A DNA stretch of 64,000 nucleotides from JBQLZQ01 sp052168355 (GTDB lineage Bacteria; Pseudomonadota; Alphaproteobacteria; DSM-16000; Inquilinaceae): NCBI GenBank assembly GCA_052168355.1, contig JBQLZQ010000085.1:62001-126000 (forward strand), in the 5' to 3' direction. How positions within the stretch are numbered: the first letter of the stretch is position 1; each line of letters starts with the position of its first letter. A program made the translations under genes and the position numbers. The notes beneath the pieces were generated by a model, which worked only from the letters and a program-made list of their open reading frames with translations, was not told where the DNA came from and did not search any database. This document shows, piece by piece, positions 16,887-25,432 of this stretch.

Positions 16887-17861
16887 ATGCTCAGGCAGGT
16901 CGGCGGCCGCCTTTTGCAGCTCGTGTTCGTGCTGTGGGCGGTCGCCACCATCCTGTTCCTCATGTTCCGGCTGATGCCGGGCAACCCGCTGGCGGCCTAT
17001 ATCGACCCGACCTTCACGGAAGAGCAGCAGGCGGCTCTGATGGCAAAGTTCGGCCTCGACCTGCCGCTGTGGGAGCAGTACTTCATCTATCTGTGGAACC
17101 TGCTCCAGGGTGAGCTGGGCGACAGCTTCTTCTACCGCCAGCCGGTCGGGGAACGGGTGATGGCGCTGTTGCCCAACACGCTGGTGCTGACCTTCAGTTC
17201 GCTCATCCTCGCCTATATGTTCGGCATCGTCGCCGGCGCCTGGCTGGCGTGGAAACGCGGCGGGGCGGCGGAAAAGGCCGTCATTCCGGTTGTCCTGACC
17301 ACCCGCGCCCTGCCGGAATTCTGGCTCGGCATGCTGCTGCTGGCGGTGTTCAGCTTTTCGTTGGGGTGGTTTCCGGCCGGCGGAACCCGCAGCGCCGGCG
17401 TCGCCTACGACAGCTACTGGAGCCTCTATACCTCCGCCGACTTCCTGATCCATCTGGCCCTGCCGGCAGCGACCCTGGCGATCTACAGTCAGGGCCTGCC
17501 GCTGCTGCTGATGCGGTCCAACATGCTGGACGTGATGGGCGAGGATTTCGTCACCATGGCGCGCATCAAGGGTCTGTCGACCTGGACCGTGGTGGTCCGA
17601 CATGCCGCCCGCAATGCGTTGCTGCCGATCATGACGTCGTTCGCCATTTCGGTCGGCTATCAGATACAGGGCAATGTCGTCGTCGAAACCGTGTTTTCCT
17701 GGCCGGGGCTGGGGCGGGAGCTCGTCAACGCGGTGTCGGCATCGGATTACCCCTTGGCCCAGGGGGCGTTTCTGATGATCGCCGTCGTGGTCGTGCTGAT
17801 GAACCTGCTGGCGGATCTCCTCTACGGGCTTCTCGACCCGAGGGTCAGTCATGCCAGCTAG
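16887..17861 (+). CDS. Peptide-type ABC transporter permease, DppB/OppB family
   Basis: A 324-residue inner-membrane protein with about six hydrophobic segments. The N-terminus (LVFVLWAVATILFLMFRLMPGNP) is typical of DppB/OppB proteins, and the EAA-loop equivalent (EDFVTMARIKGLSTWTVVVRHAARNALLP) that docks the ATPase is intact. It forms the channel with the following gene. It starts 28 nt after the SBP stop and its end overlaps the next gene by 11 nt, which indicates coupled translation. Confidence 0.93.
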   Translation: MLRQVGGRLLQLVFVLWAVATILFLMFRLMPGNPLAAYIDPTFTEEQQAALMAKFGLDLPLWEQYFIYLWNLLQGELGDSFFYRQPVGERVMALLPNTLVLTFSSLILAYMFGIVAGAWLAWKRGGAAEKAVIPVVLTTRALPEFWLGMLLLAVFSFSLGWFPAGGTRSAGVAYDSYWSLYTSADFLIHLALPAATLAIYSQGLPLLLMRSNMLDVMGEDFVTMARIKGLSTWTVVVRHAARNALLPIMTSFAISVGYQIQGNVVVETVFSWPGLGRELVNAVSASDYPLAQGAFLMIAVVVVLMNLLADLLYGLLDPRVSHAS

Positions 17862-18762
17862 CGACGCGACGGTTGCCGAACCGGCCGGGCCCCGACTGAT
17901 CGGCCGCCTTTTCCAAAGCCTTCACCTGCCGCTCGGCGATCCGTTCGCGGTGACCGGCCTCGCCATCTATGCGGTGTTTATCGTCGTCGCCATCTTCGCC
18001 GACCAGCTGGCGACCCACGACCCGACGGAGATTCTCTACACCGAGAGCTACGACCTGGCCGCGGACCGGCGGCCGGGCGAGGACGGGTTTATCCTGGGCA
18101 CCACCAGCCTGGGACGGGACATCTATTCGCAGCTCGTCTACGGGTCGCGGTCGGCGCTGCTGATCGGGCTGACGGCCGCCTTCGTGGTGGCGTTCATCGG
18201 CACCGTGGTCGGGCTTGTGGCGGGGTATTTCCGCGGTGTCGTCGATGCCGTGCTGATGCGGCTGGCCGATATCGCTTTCGGCATCCCGTTCCTGCCGTTC
18301 GTGATCGTGCTGGCGGCGTTTCTGGAACCGTCGATCTGGAACGTGGTGCTGGCCATGGCGCTGGTGCTGTGGCGCGATACCGGCCGGGTCATCCGCAGCC
18401 AGGTGCTGACCCTGCGCACCCGGGCCTATGTCGAGGCGGCGCGAGTGGCCGGATCGTCCAGCCTCAAGATCGTGTTCGCCCACATCGCCCCGAACATCCT
18501 GCCGCTGTCGTTCCTGTACGGTTCCATCGCCATCGGCTGGGCCATCCTGACCGAGGCGTCGATCAGTTTTCTCGGCTTTGGCGACCCCGAGACAATCAGC
18601 TGGGGGTACATGCTGCAGGACGCCTACGCCAGTCAGGCCCTGTCGCAGCGCGCCTTCTACTGGTTCGTGCCGCCGGGCGTGTGCATCATCCTCGTCGTCG
18701 TCGCCGGGTTCTTCATTTCCCGCGGCTACGAGGAACTCCTGTTCCCGAAGCTGAAGGACTGA
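17851..18762 (+). CDS. Peptide-type ABC transporter permease, DppC/OppC family
   Basis: A 303-residue partner permease. It has the N-terminal cytoplasmic stretch and first membrane segment (LAIYAVFIVVAIFADQLA), the DppC-type LGTTSLGRDIYSQLVYGSR region, and an EAA loop (RTRAYVEAARVAGSSSLKIVFAHIAPNILP). It overlaps the preceding permease gene by 11 nt and is followed 7 nt later by the first ATPase gene. Confidence 0.93.
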   Translation: MPASDATVAEPAGPRLIGRLFQSLHLPLGDPFAVTGLAIYAVFIVVAIFADQLATHDPTEILYTESYDLAADRRPGEDGFILGTTSLGRDIYSQLVYGSRSALLIGLTAAFVVAFIGTVVGLVAGYFRGVVDAVLMRLADIAFGIPFLPFVIVLAAFLEPSIWNVVLAMALVLWRDTGRVIRSQVLTLRTRAYVEAARVAGSSSLKIVFAHIAPNILPLSFLYGSIAIGWAILTEASISFLGFGDPETISWGYMLQDAYASQALSQRAFYWFVPPGVCIILVVVAGFFISRGYEELLFPKLKD

Positions 18763-18769
18763 GCGCGAC

Positions 18770-19786
18770 GTGACCGAACCCCTGCTGTCCGTGCGCGGTC
18801 TTTCGGTCGCCTACCGCGTCGGCGATCGCGATGCCGTGGCGGTCGACGACGTGTCCTTCGACGTCCCGCGCGGCGCCATCGTCGGCCTGGTGGGGGAGTC
18901 CGGCTGCGGCAAGACCACGGTGGCCCGGTCGCTGACACGGGTGATGGCCCGCAGCGCCCGGATTACCGGCGGCCGGGCGGTGTTCGACGGGACCGACATC
19001 CTGGGCCTGTCCGAATCCAGGATGAACCGCCTGCGCTGGCGGGACATCGCCTTTATCCCGCAAAGCGCCATGAACTCCCTCGACCCGGTCTACACCGTGG
19101 AAAGCCAGCTCTACGAGGTGCTGCGCCAGCGCGGCGGCATGACGCGGGCCCAGGCCGCCGACCGGTCCGAGCAGCTGTTCGAGATGGTCGGTCTGGAGCC
19201 GCGCCGCCTGCGCGATTATCCCCATCAGTTTTCCGGCGGGATGCGCCAGCGCGTGGCCATCGCGCTGGCGCTGGCGTTGGATCCCAAGCTGATCATCGCC
19301 GACGAACCGGTCACCGCGCTCGACGTCATCGTCCAGCGCCAGATCCTCGACAGCCTGAAGGAGCTTCAGCAGCAGACCGGCGTGTCGGTCATCCTGGTCA
19401 CCCATGACATCTCCGTCGTCGCCTATGTCTGCGACCGGGTGGTGGTGATGTATGCGGGGCGGATCGCGGAATCGGGCGACATGCGCACCGTGCTGACCGC
19501 GCCCTACCATCCCTACACCATGGGGCTGTGCAACGCCTTCCCGGACCTTAAGGGCGCCATGGGCGTGCTGACCCCCATCGAAGGCGCGCCGCCCGACCTG
19601 ATGCATCCGCCGCCGGGGTGCCGCTTTGCGCCGCGCTGTCCGTTCGTGCTGGAGACCTGCCGCGCGGCCGTGCCGCCGTTGACGGAAGCCGACACGGCCC
19701 ACGACGTGGCGTGCCACCGCGCGTCCGAGGCATCCGCCCTGCGGGAGCGGGCCGCGCGGATCGAAACCTGGGCGGTACCGGCGTGA
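18770..19786 (+). CDS. Peptide-type ABC transporter ATPase, DppD/OppD family
   Basis: A 338-residue ATPase starting at GTG. Walker A GESGCGKTT near residue 41, signature FSGGMRQRVAIALAL, Walker B LIIADEPVTALD, and the C-terminal oligopeptide-transporter extension with the CRFAPRCPF cysteine motif that binds an iron-sulphur cluster in some members. It powers uptake through the two upstream permeases together with the next gene, whose GTG start overlaps this stop (GTGA). Confidence 0.93.
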   Translation: MTEPLLSVRGLSVAYRVGDRDAVAVDDVSFDVPRGAIVGLVGESGCGKTTVARSLTRVMARSARITGGRAVFDGTDILGLSESRMNRLRWRDIAFIPQSAMNSLDPVYTVESQLYEVLRQRGGMTRAQAADRSEQLFEMVGLEPRRLRDYPHQFSGGMRQRVAIALALALDPKLIIADEPVTALDVIVQRQILDSLKELQQQTGVSVILVTHDISVVAYVCDRVVVMYAGRIAESGDMRTVLTAPYHPYTMGLCNAFPDLKGAMGVLTPIEGAPPDLMHPPPGCRFAPRCPFVLETCRAAVPPLTEADTAHDVACHRASEASALRERAARIETWAVPA

Positions 19787-20802
19787 CGGACAGCCTGACC
19801 GAACAGAGGCCCCAGCCGGTAAACGAACCGCCGCTGGTCGCGGTCGAGGGCGTGCGCATGCGGTTCCGCGTCGGCAACCCGTTGGCGGCGCTGATCGGCG
19901 GCGGGGCGGTCACGGTCAAGGCCGTGGACGGGGTGGATTTCGTCCTGCGCCGTGGCGAGAGCGTGGGTCTGCTGGGCGAATCCGGGTGCGGCAAGACCAC
20001 CATGGGCCGCCTGCTGCTCAAGCTCCTTGAGCCCAGCGACGGCCGCATCCTGTTCGAGGGCGGCGATCTGGCTGACCGGAAGGGCGAGGCGCTGCGCGAT
20101 TTTCGCCGCCGGGCGCAACTCATCTTTCAGAACCCGTTCGACGCGCTGAACCCCCGTTTCACCATCGGCCGGTCGCTGTCGGAGCCGATCGTCAACGCGC
20201 GTGTTCCCAAGGCCGAGCGGACCGACCTGATCCACCGCGCCCTGACCTTGGTCCGACTGCCGGATCCCGACCGGTTCCTGGACCGCTATCCGCACCAGCT
20301 GTCGGGCGGCCAGTTGCAGCGCATCGTCATGGCCCGGGCGCTGATCCTGGAGCCGACGTTCGTGGTCGCGGACGAACCGGTTTCGATGCTCGACGTGTCG
20401 GTGCGGGCAGGCGTGCTCAACGTCTTCCGGGAGGTGCGCGACCGGCTCAACCTGACGGCCCTCTATATCAGCCACGACCTCGCCCTGGTCCGCTATGTGT
20501 GCCGGCGGACCATCGTCATGTATCTGGGCAAGATCGTCGAGGACGGGCCGACCGAGGACATCGTCCGCGATCCGCTTCACCCCTACACCAAGGCGCTGGT
20601 GGCCGCCGTGCCGGTGCCCCATCCCGACCAGTCCCACGATCCCCTGCCGGTCGGCCGCGGCGCTCCGGACGCCCGCAACCCGCCCTCGGGGTGCCGGTTC
20701 CGGGACCGCTGCCCGATGGTCCACGATCGCTGCGCGGTGGAGGAGCCGCGGTCCGTCCGCGTCGGCGGCCGCACCGTCCACTGCCACCTGTTCGACCGCT
20801 GA
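19783..20802 (+). CDS. Peptide-type ABC transporter ATPase, DppF/OppF family
   Basis: A 339-residue second ATPase. Walker A GESGCGKTTMG, Q-loop region LIFQNPFDALNPR, signature LSGGQLQRIVMARALIL, Walker B FVVADEPVSMLD, and the C-terminal CRFRDRCPM motif. The GTG at 19783 overlaps the stop of the DppD gene (GTGA) and gives the family N-terminus; in-frame ATGs further upstream lie inside the previous gene. Last gene of the IclR-linked operon. Confidence 0.92.
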   Translation: MTDSLTEQRPQPVNEPPLVAVEGVRMRFRVGNPLAALIGGGAVTVKAVDGVDFVLRRGESVGLLGESGCGKTTMGRLLLKLLEPSDGRILFEGGDLADRKGEALRDFRRRAQLIFQNPFDALNPRFTIGRSLSEPIVNARVPKAERTDLIHRALTLVRLPDPDRFLDRYPHQLSGGQLQRIVMARALILEPTFVVADEPVSMLDVSVRAGVLNVFREVRDRLNLTALYISHDLALVRYVCRRTIVMYLGKIVEDGPTEDIVRDPLHPYTKALVAAVPVPHPDQSHDPLPVGRGAPDARNPPSGCRFRDRCPMVHDRCAVEEPRSVRVGGRTVHCHLFDR

Positions 20803-20943
20803 CGTCCGGCCGCGTCTATCGCGAGACACCCAGCCCCCAGAACGCTGAGCGTGGTTTCCAGCGGTACCGTTGGGGGGCAGGTTCACAATGAACCGCACCC
20901 GCGTCACCGATCGCGGGCGGCCGTCCCAAAGTCGGAAGCTGCG

Positions 20944-20968
20944 GGAACGGTAATGCATGGCCCGCGTT
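20944..20968 (+). promoter_or_regulatory. EcfG-type general stress promoter, perfect consensus
   Basis: GGAAC at 20944-20948, a 16-nt spacer, then CGTT at 20965-20968: the consensus (GGAAC-N16/17-CGTT) of the alphaproteobacterial general-stress sigma factor EcfG. It lies about 80 bp before the LOV kinase gene on the same strand. Confidence 0.7.
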
Positions 20969-20997
20969 AATCGGACGACATATTCGGATGGCGCTTT

Positions 20998-21022
20998 GGG
21001 ACCTTGGCCCTGCTCCAGCGTT
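20998..21022 (+). promoter_or_regulatory. Second EcfG-type promoter, one mismatch
   Basis: GGGAC at 20998-21002, a 16-nt spacer and CGTT at 21019-21022, in tandem with the perfect site upstream and 28 bp before the LOV kinase start. The single change is in the -35 element. Confidence 0.5.
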
Positions 21023-21049
21023 ATCGGCGCTATAGTCCGCGGAGAATAG

Positions 21050-22159
21050 ATGATGGATCAGGTCAATAACTGGCATCTTACCGAGCGCATCGAGCATGAT
21101 AGCGGTAAGGGCGATCCTTTTGCGGCGGCCATTCGGGCGACGCGGATGCCCATGGTCATCACGAATCCGCGCCAGGCCGACAATCCGATTGTGTTTGCGA
21201 ACCAGGCGTTTCAGAAGATGACCGGCTACGCCCTGCAGGAGATCATCGGGCGGAACTGCCGTTTCCTGCAGGGCCCGGATACCGATCCTGAGGATGTGCG
21301 CGTCGTCAAACAAGCGATAGCAAATCGTGAGCCGGTCAGTCGCGATATACTGAACTACCGAAAAGACGGAACGACATTCTGGAACGCCCTTCATATTTCG
21401 CCGGTGACGACCGAGGGCGGAGACGTTCAATTCTTCTTCGCGTCGCAGGTGGACATCACGACGCGAGTGGAGTCCGAACAGCGGGTGATCGAGGAAAGCG
21501 TCGATCTGGAACGGCAGGTCGATGCGCGTGTCGCCGAGTTGAGGGAAGCCCTCCGCCAGAAGACGACCCTGATCCATGAAGTCGATCATCGGGTCAAGAA
21601 CAACCTGAGCATGATCAGCAGCTTGATTCACCTGCAGTCGCGGCGCTTGGTGGACGAGGAAAGCAGGCGGTCGATGGAGATGCTGCAGCGGCAGGTCGAT
21701 ACGTTGGCGTCCGTGCACAGTCGCCTGTATCTTTCCGAGAGCTATGATAAGTTCGAGTTGACCGACTTTGTCAAAGGTCTCGCGGAAGATCTTTTGATCG
21801 CGGCCGGGCGAGAGGACATCCAACTCGATCTCAAGCTTAAAGACGTGTCGATCGCACCGAACAAGGCGGCGTCCATGGGATTGATACTTACGGAGATCAT
21901 CACCAACAGCCTCAAATACGCCTTCGAGTCGGACAAGCTCAATGTGTTGTCGATATCGATCGAAGCGGACGATGACGTTCGGATCACCATCGCCGATAAT
22001 GGTCCGGGCTATCCGTTGAACCGACCGCAGGGCAATTCTCTTGGTCGCAGACTGATCGAGCGACTGGCGATGCAGATCGACGCGACGACGCTATGGGATA
22101 GTTCCAACCAGGGAACCAGCGTGACCATTCACATTCCCGGTGCCGACCATGACGAATGA
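21050..22159 (+). CDS. LOV-domain blue-light histidine kinase (HisKA_2/HWE-related)
   Basis: A 369-residue cytoplasmic sensor kinase. Residues ~25-140 are a PAS domain of the LOV class: GRNCRFLQG carries the photoactive cysteine C70 that forms the flavin adduct in blue light. A short coiled coil leads to the HisKA_2 dimerisation domain with the phospho-accepting H180 (HEVDHRVKNNLSM), then a HATPase (ILTEIITNSLKYAF; ADNGPGYP). The ATG at 21050 has GGAGA just upstream. Its stop overlaps the next gene, a receiver protein, which should be its partner. Two EcfG-type promoters lie in front. Such LOV kinases control stress or adhesion responses in other alphaproteobacteria; the output here is unknown. 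Confidence 0.93.
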   Translation: MMDQVNNWHLTERIEHDSGKGDPFAAAIRATRMPMVITNPRQADNPIVFANQAFQKMTGYALQEIIGRNCRFLQGPDTDPEDVRVVKQAIANREPVSRDILNYRKDGTTFWNALHISPVTTEGGDVQFFFASQVDITTRVESEQRVIEESVDLERQVDARVAELREALRQKTTLIHEVDHRVKNNLSMISSLIHLQSRRLVDEESRRSMEMLQRQVDTLASVHSRLYLSESYDKFELTDFVKGLAEDLLIAAGREDIQLDLKLKDVSIAPNKAASMGLILTEIITNSLKYAFESDKLNVLSISIEADDDVRITIADNGPGYPLNRPQGNSLGRRLIERLAMQIDATTLWDSSNQGTSVTIHIPGADHDE

Positions 22160-22619
22160 TCAGAACGCCGCGCTGCGCGTCTTCATTGTCGAGGATGAGG
22201 CCTTGATCGCGTGGGATATGACGGAGATCGTCGAGGAAAGCGGCGACGAGGTGGTGGGAGAAGTGGCCAGCCTCGATCAGGTCCGCACCAACGGGGCACT
22301 GGCCGACGCCGATGTCGCCTTCGTCGATGTCCAGCTCAAGGGACCGGGCAATGGACTTGACGTCTGCCAGTTCATTCGGGGGCATCATGAAGATGTGAAG
22401 GTCTTCTTCGTCACCGCCAATGTGGGCAGGCTTTCGGATGACCTCGACGGCGCCTTTGGCGTGATCGAGAAACCGATCACCCGCGACGGCTTCAAGGCGG
22501 CGCTATCGTTCATCAAGCAGGGGGTCCGCAATCCGCCTCCCAGAATGCCGCCACCGCGGTGCCTGCGCCCCGCCGACGAGCTGATCGCCAAGTGGGGGAT
22601 GGCGGGCCAGCAGGGTTAA
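22149..22619 (+). CDS. Single-domain response regulator, partner of the LOV kinase
   Basis: A 156-residue receiver protein: acidic pocket VEDEALI, phospho-accepting Asp in AFVDVQL, switch Thr in FFVTAN, Lys in VIEKPI. No DNA-binding domain; the C-terminus is a proline-rich tail (PPPRMPPPRCLRP). It overlaps the kinase gene by 11 nt (ATG at 22149; a GTG at 22140 is also possible). It probably passes the phosphoryl group on or titrates it in a multi-kinase stress network. Confidence 0.88.
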   Translation: MTNDQNAALRVFIVEDEALIAWDMTEIVEESGDEVVGEVASLDQVRTNGALADADVAFVDVQLKGPGNGLDVCQFIRGHHEDVKVFFVTANVGRLSDDLDGAFGVIEKPITRDGFKAALSFIKQGVRNPPPRMPPPRCLRPADELIAKWGMAGQQG

Positions 22620-22698
22620 GCGCGCGGGTTCGTCTGGAGGTGGCCGCTTTGCGCGAGGCGGCGTCGACGGGGTCGATCCGCGTGTTGTCGAACCCACG

Positions 22699-23283
22699 TC
22701 AGTTCGGCATGGGCCGGTACTCCGGTGACGATTGCCCGACCAACAGGTCGAACAGGACACCCATATCGCGGACGCGTTCTTCAACGTCGCGCGTGGTGGC
22801 GCCCGAATACTCCCCGAGCCAGGCTGAATAGGCGACAGGGGCCAAGCGTTCCGCGGCCGTCTCGCTCAGACCGATCTGCGCCAACAAGGTCGCGATGTAT
22901 GCCGTGCGTCGTCTGTCCACATCGACCACGACGGCTCTTGCGCCGGCATTTTTGACCATCCAAAGACGAATGCCGACTTCGAACCGCCCGTCGTCCCGGG
23001 CGCAGGTCTCGAGAAGCCTTCGCAGTCTGTCGCGCGGGTCGCCTCCGGCTTCCTCGTTTTGCGCGATGACGGTTTCCGTCTGCCTGTCACGCCACGCTTC
23101 GAGGACAGCCTGCATCAGTTCCGCCAGGTTCCTGAAATGCCAGTAGAAGCTTCCGCGTGTCACACCAAGCCTTTTTGATAAAGGATCTACCTTGACCGCC
23201 TCGATGCCGTTGATTTCAAAGGCTTCGTAGGCCGCGGCTATCCAGTCCTTCCTTCCAAGGCTTTCGCGGGCGTTCCGTTCCAT
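22699..23283 (-). CDS. TetR/AcrR family transcriptional regulator
   Basis: A 194-residue repressor. The N-terminal HTH (WIAAAYEAFEINGIEAVKVDPLSKRLGVTRGSFYWHFRNLAELMQAVL) is classical TetR; the C-terminal ligand domain is of the usual length. The ATG at 23283 starts the family N-terminus; the frame stays open upstream but runs through the divergent promoter. Its start codon lies inside one of two matching palindromes (23280-23296 and 23326-23342), which points to tight autoregulation and joint control of the divergent SnoaL-like gene. Confidence 0.92.
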   Translation of the reverse strand: MERNARESLGRKDWIAAAYEAFEINGIEAVKVDPLSKRLGVTRGSFYWHFRNLAELMQAVLEAWRDRQTETVIAQNEEAGGDPRDRLRRLLETCARDDGRFEVGIRLWMVKNAGARAVVVDVDRRRTAYIATLLAQIGLSETAAERLAPVAYSAWLGEYSGATTRDVEERVRDMGVLFDLLVGQSSPEYRPMPN

Positions 23284-23296
23284 ACATGGTGTATTG
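23280..23296. promoter_or_regulatory. TetR operator copy 1
   Basis: CCATACATGGTGTATTG differs from the perfect palindrome at 23326-23342 at two positions. It covers the TetR start codon (23281-23283), so binding here would block transcription right at the start of the gene. Confidence 0.65.
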
Positions 23297-23325
23297 ACAG
23301 ACCTTGCGCACGCATGCAACCTTTT

Positions 23326-23342
23326 CCATACACGGTGTATGG
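23326..23342. promoter_or_regulatory. TetR operator copy 2
   Basis: CCATACACGGTGTATGG, a perfect 17-bp palindrome around a central G, lies 10 bp before the SnoaL-like start and abuts its GGAGG ribosome site. The form TACACNGTGTA is usual for TetR-family operators. Its centre is 46 bp from that of copy 1. Confidence 0.75.
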
Positions 23343-23351
23343 AGGCCCGCC

Positions 23352-23804
23352 ATGAATCGCCAGACCTATCCAGGTCGCTCGGCCATCGAACAGCGACGGG
23401 CGAACGTGGCCTGCAAGATGTTTGGCGAGGGGTGGGGTGCGACTCCCGGCTGGCGGAAGGTTTGGGAAGCAAATGCCACAGCCGATATGGTCGGCTATTT
23501 CAACGGTGAGCCGGAACCAAACCGAGGGCGCGATGCGTTCATAAGGTTTCAGCAAGAGCTGTTCGAAGGGTTTCCCGACCTGAAGACCGAGGTGATCGCC
23601 GTGATCGTGGAAGACGACAAGGTGGTTGTGCAATCGGTTCTCGACGGCCTGCAGACCGGCCCGTTTCTCGGAGTACCGCCAAGCAACAACCGTGTCCGGG
23701 TTCCGGACGTGACTGTGTTTGGGTTCGAAGGAGAAAAAATCCGCGAAGTGCGTTACTTCACCGATCTTCTGCGGGTCATGTCCGCGATCGGTGCGTTGCC
23801 GTGA
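23352..23804 (+). CDS. SnoaL-like/ester cyclase family protein
   Basis: A 150-residue protein with the NTF2-like SnoaL fold (ATADMVGYFNGEPEPNRGRDAFIRFQQELFEGFPDLKTEVIAVIVEDDKVVVQ; then TGPFLGVPPSNN). The family includes polyketide cyclases and many small-molecule isomerases or hydrolases, so the activity is open. The ATG at 23352 follows a clear GGAGG; an in-frame ATG at 23304 lies before the operator. It is divergent from the TetR gene and predicted to be de-repressed by that regulator's ligand. Confidence 0.8.
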   Translation: MNRQTYPGRSAIEQRRANVACKMFGEGWGATPGWRKVWEANATADMVGYFNGEPEPNRGRDAFIRFQQELFEGFPDLKTEVIAVIVEDDKVVVQSVLDGLQTGPFLGVPPSNNRVRVPDVTVFGFEGEKIREVRYFTDLLRVMSAIGALP

Positions 23805-23841
23805 CCATCCGTATCGTCCGGTTGGGCCATTGGTCCTGAGC

Positions 23842-23981
23842 CTAGAGCGCGATCGTCATTGGTGGAAGCGGACCCGCTTTCACCAATGACGTGAATCGCT
23901 CTCTAACTCTATGAATAGAGTAGGATTCACGCCTTGGGTGGGATCGCCGAAGCGATTCCACCCAAGGCGATCCTGCTCTAG
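23842..23981. repeat. Palindromic intergenic element of nested hairpins
   Basis: A 140-bp block bounded by CTAGAGC (23842-23848) and its reverse complement GCTCTAG (23975-23981). Inside are three stem-loops: 23854-23891 (CGTCATTGGTG / CACCAATGACG ends), 23891-23930 (GTGAATC / GATTCAC around ACTCTAT-ga-ATAGAGT) and 23930-23969 (CGCCTTGGGTGG / CCACCCAAGGCG). This is the build of a dispersed non-coding palindromic repeat. Its right boundary supplies the TAG stop of the sulfatase gene (23978-23980). It may also act as a two-way terminator. No second copy was noticed in the window. Confidence 0.75.
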
Positions 23982-25432
23982 CCGGCGCCGGAGATGCGCG
24001 GCGCTTCGCCCGGTGCCGGGGTATAGGGATAGCTGCCCATGTTTCGGACCGCGTCGGCGCCGCCCGCCTGCTCGATCTTGCGGGCCTGGTCGGCGAAGGC
24101 GCGGGCACTGACCACCGACGGGTCGCAGATGGCCCGCAGACGGCGGTCGCCTTCCTCCAGGACGGTGCCGTATCCATCTTCCAGAGCCAGGTCGCGGGTT
24201 TCGAGGGGATCGGCCGCCAGGTCGTAGAGCTGCGGGCGATAGCCTTCGTAATGGATATATTTGTAAGGCCCGAACCGGACCATGAAGATGCCGGTGATCG
24301 AGGCGACGGCGTGGTATTCGGAAAACACCGTTCGATCGGCATCGGCACCCGCGGCGATCGTCCGCAGCGACCGGCCGGGCAGCCCGAACAAGGCTCGTTC
24401 GCCCACCGCCTCGGCGATGGTCGGGTAAGCGTCGATCAGGGAAACCGGGGTGGCGACCCGCTGGCCGGCGGCAAAACCCCCGCCGCGGCACACCAGCGGT
24501 ATCCCGGCGCTTTCCTCGTACATGTTGGATTTTCCCCAGAAGGTGCGGGTGCCCAGATTGTCGCCGTGATCGGAGGCGTAGACGACCAGCGTATCGCCGC
24601 TGAGCCCGGCCGCGTCCAGGGCGCCCAGCACGCGACCGATATTGTCATCGAGGAAGCTGACCATGCCGTAGTAGGCGGCAAGGGCCGTGCGCACATGCGC
24701 CTCGTCGCGAAAATGGTCCTCGTAATCCTGAACCGCGCGCAGGGTGCGCAGTACCGGATGGTCCGGGAAGTCGGCCGGGTCGCGCAGCCGCGGCAGATCC
24801 ATGGTCTCGGGCGGGTAAAGCCGGAAGAACTCGGCCGGCGCCATCAGCGGAAAGTGCGGACAGACGAACGAGACGAACAGGACCCAGGGCTTTTCGGTCG
24901 GTTTCTCTCCGGCATCGCGCAGCCAGTCACAGGCGGCGTCGCGAATGTCGCGGTCATAGCGGATATAGGTGCTCTCGCCCTCGCCGGCGTCGGCGGCCAG
25001 TTGGCCCGTGCTGGGCCGGCGCGGCGGCGGGTTGCGCAGCATGCCCTGCAGATCGCCATGACCATCCAGAACGTGCAACGGCAGGATCTCGTTGTCGAAA
25101 CCGTTGGGATCGTCGGCGCCGCGATAGTGCAGCTTGCCGATGGAATCGACCCGGTGGTCGGCGGCCGAAAGCTGGTGGCCCCAGGATGGCGGCCTGCCAT
25201 GATAGGGAAAGGCGTTGTCCCATAGGCCGATCTCGTGGACGTAGCGGCCGGTGGCGAAGCTGGCCCGCGCCGGGACGCAGATCGGGCAGTTGGTGTAGGC
25301 GCTTTCGAACAGCGTGCCCTCGGCCGCCAGCCGGTCGATGTGGGGCGTTTGCACGATCGGATTGCCGTAGCAGCCCGCCACCCGGCGGCTGTGTTCGTCG
25401 GACATGATGAACAGAACGTTCTTGGCGGTCAT
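23978..25432 (-). CDS. Sulfatase (formylglycine-dependent, type I)
   Basis: A 484-residue sulfatase of the alkaline phosphatase superfamily. The N-terminal metal site NVLFIMSDEHSRR and the formylglycine motif CVPAR (C52) are visible, as are the later metal/substrate motifs (VVYASDHGDNLG; FWGKSNMYEES). There is no signal peptide, so it acts in the cytosol and needs a maturase for C52. The ATG at 25432 overlaps the TctA stop (ATGA), making it the last gene of the tripartite transporter operon; this suggests that a sulfate ester is imported and desulfated inside. The C-terminus ends in the palindromic repeat, which provides the stop codon. Confidence 0.92.
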   Translation of the reverse strand: MTAKNVLFIMSDEHSRRVAGCYGNPIVQTPHIDRLAAEGTLFESAYTNCPICVPARASFATGRYVHEIGLWDNAFPYHGRPPSWGHQLSAADHRVDSIGKLHYRGADDPNGFDNEILPLHVLDGHGDLQGMLRNPPPRRPSTGQLAADAGEGESTYIRYDRDIRDAACDWLRDAGEKPTEKPWVLFVSFVCPHFPLMAPAEFFRLYPPETMDLPRLRDPADFPDHPVLRTLRAVQDYEDHFRDEAHVRTALAAYYGMVSFLDDNIGRVLGALDAAGLSGDTLVVYASDHGDNLGTRTFWGKSNMYEESAGIPLVCRGGGFAAGQRVATPVSLIDAYPTIAEAVGERALFGLPGRSLRTIAAGADADRTVFSEYHAVASITGIFMVRFGPYKYIHYEGYRPQLYDLAADPLETRDLALEDGYGTVLEEGDRRLRAICDPSVVSARAFADQARKIEQAGGADAVRNMGSYPYTPAPGEAPRISGAG

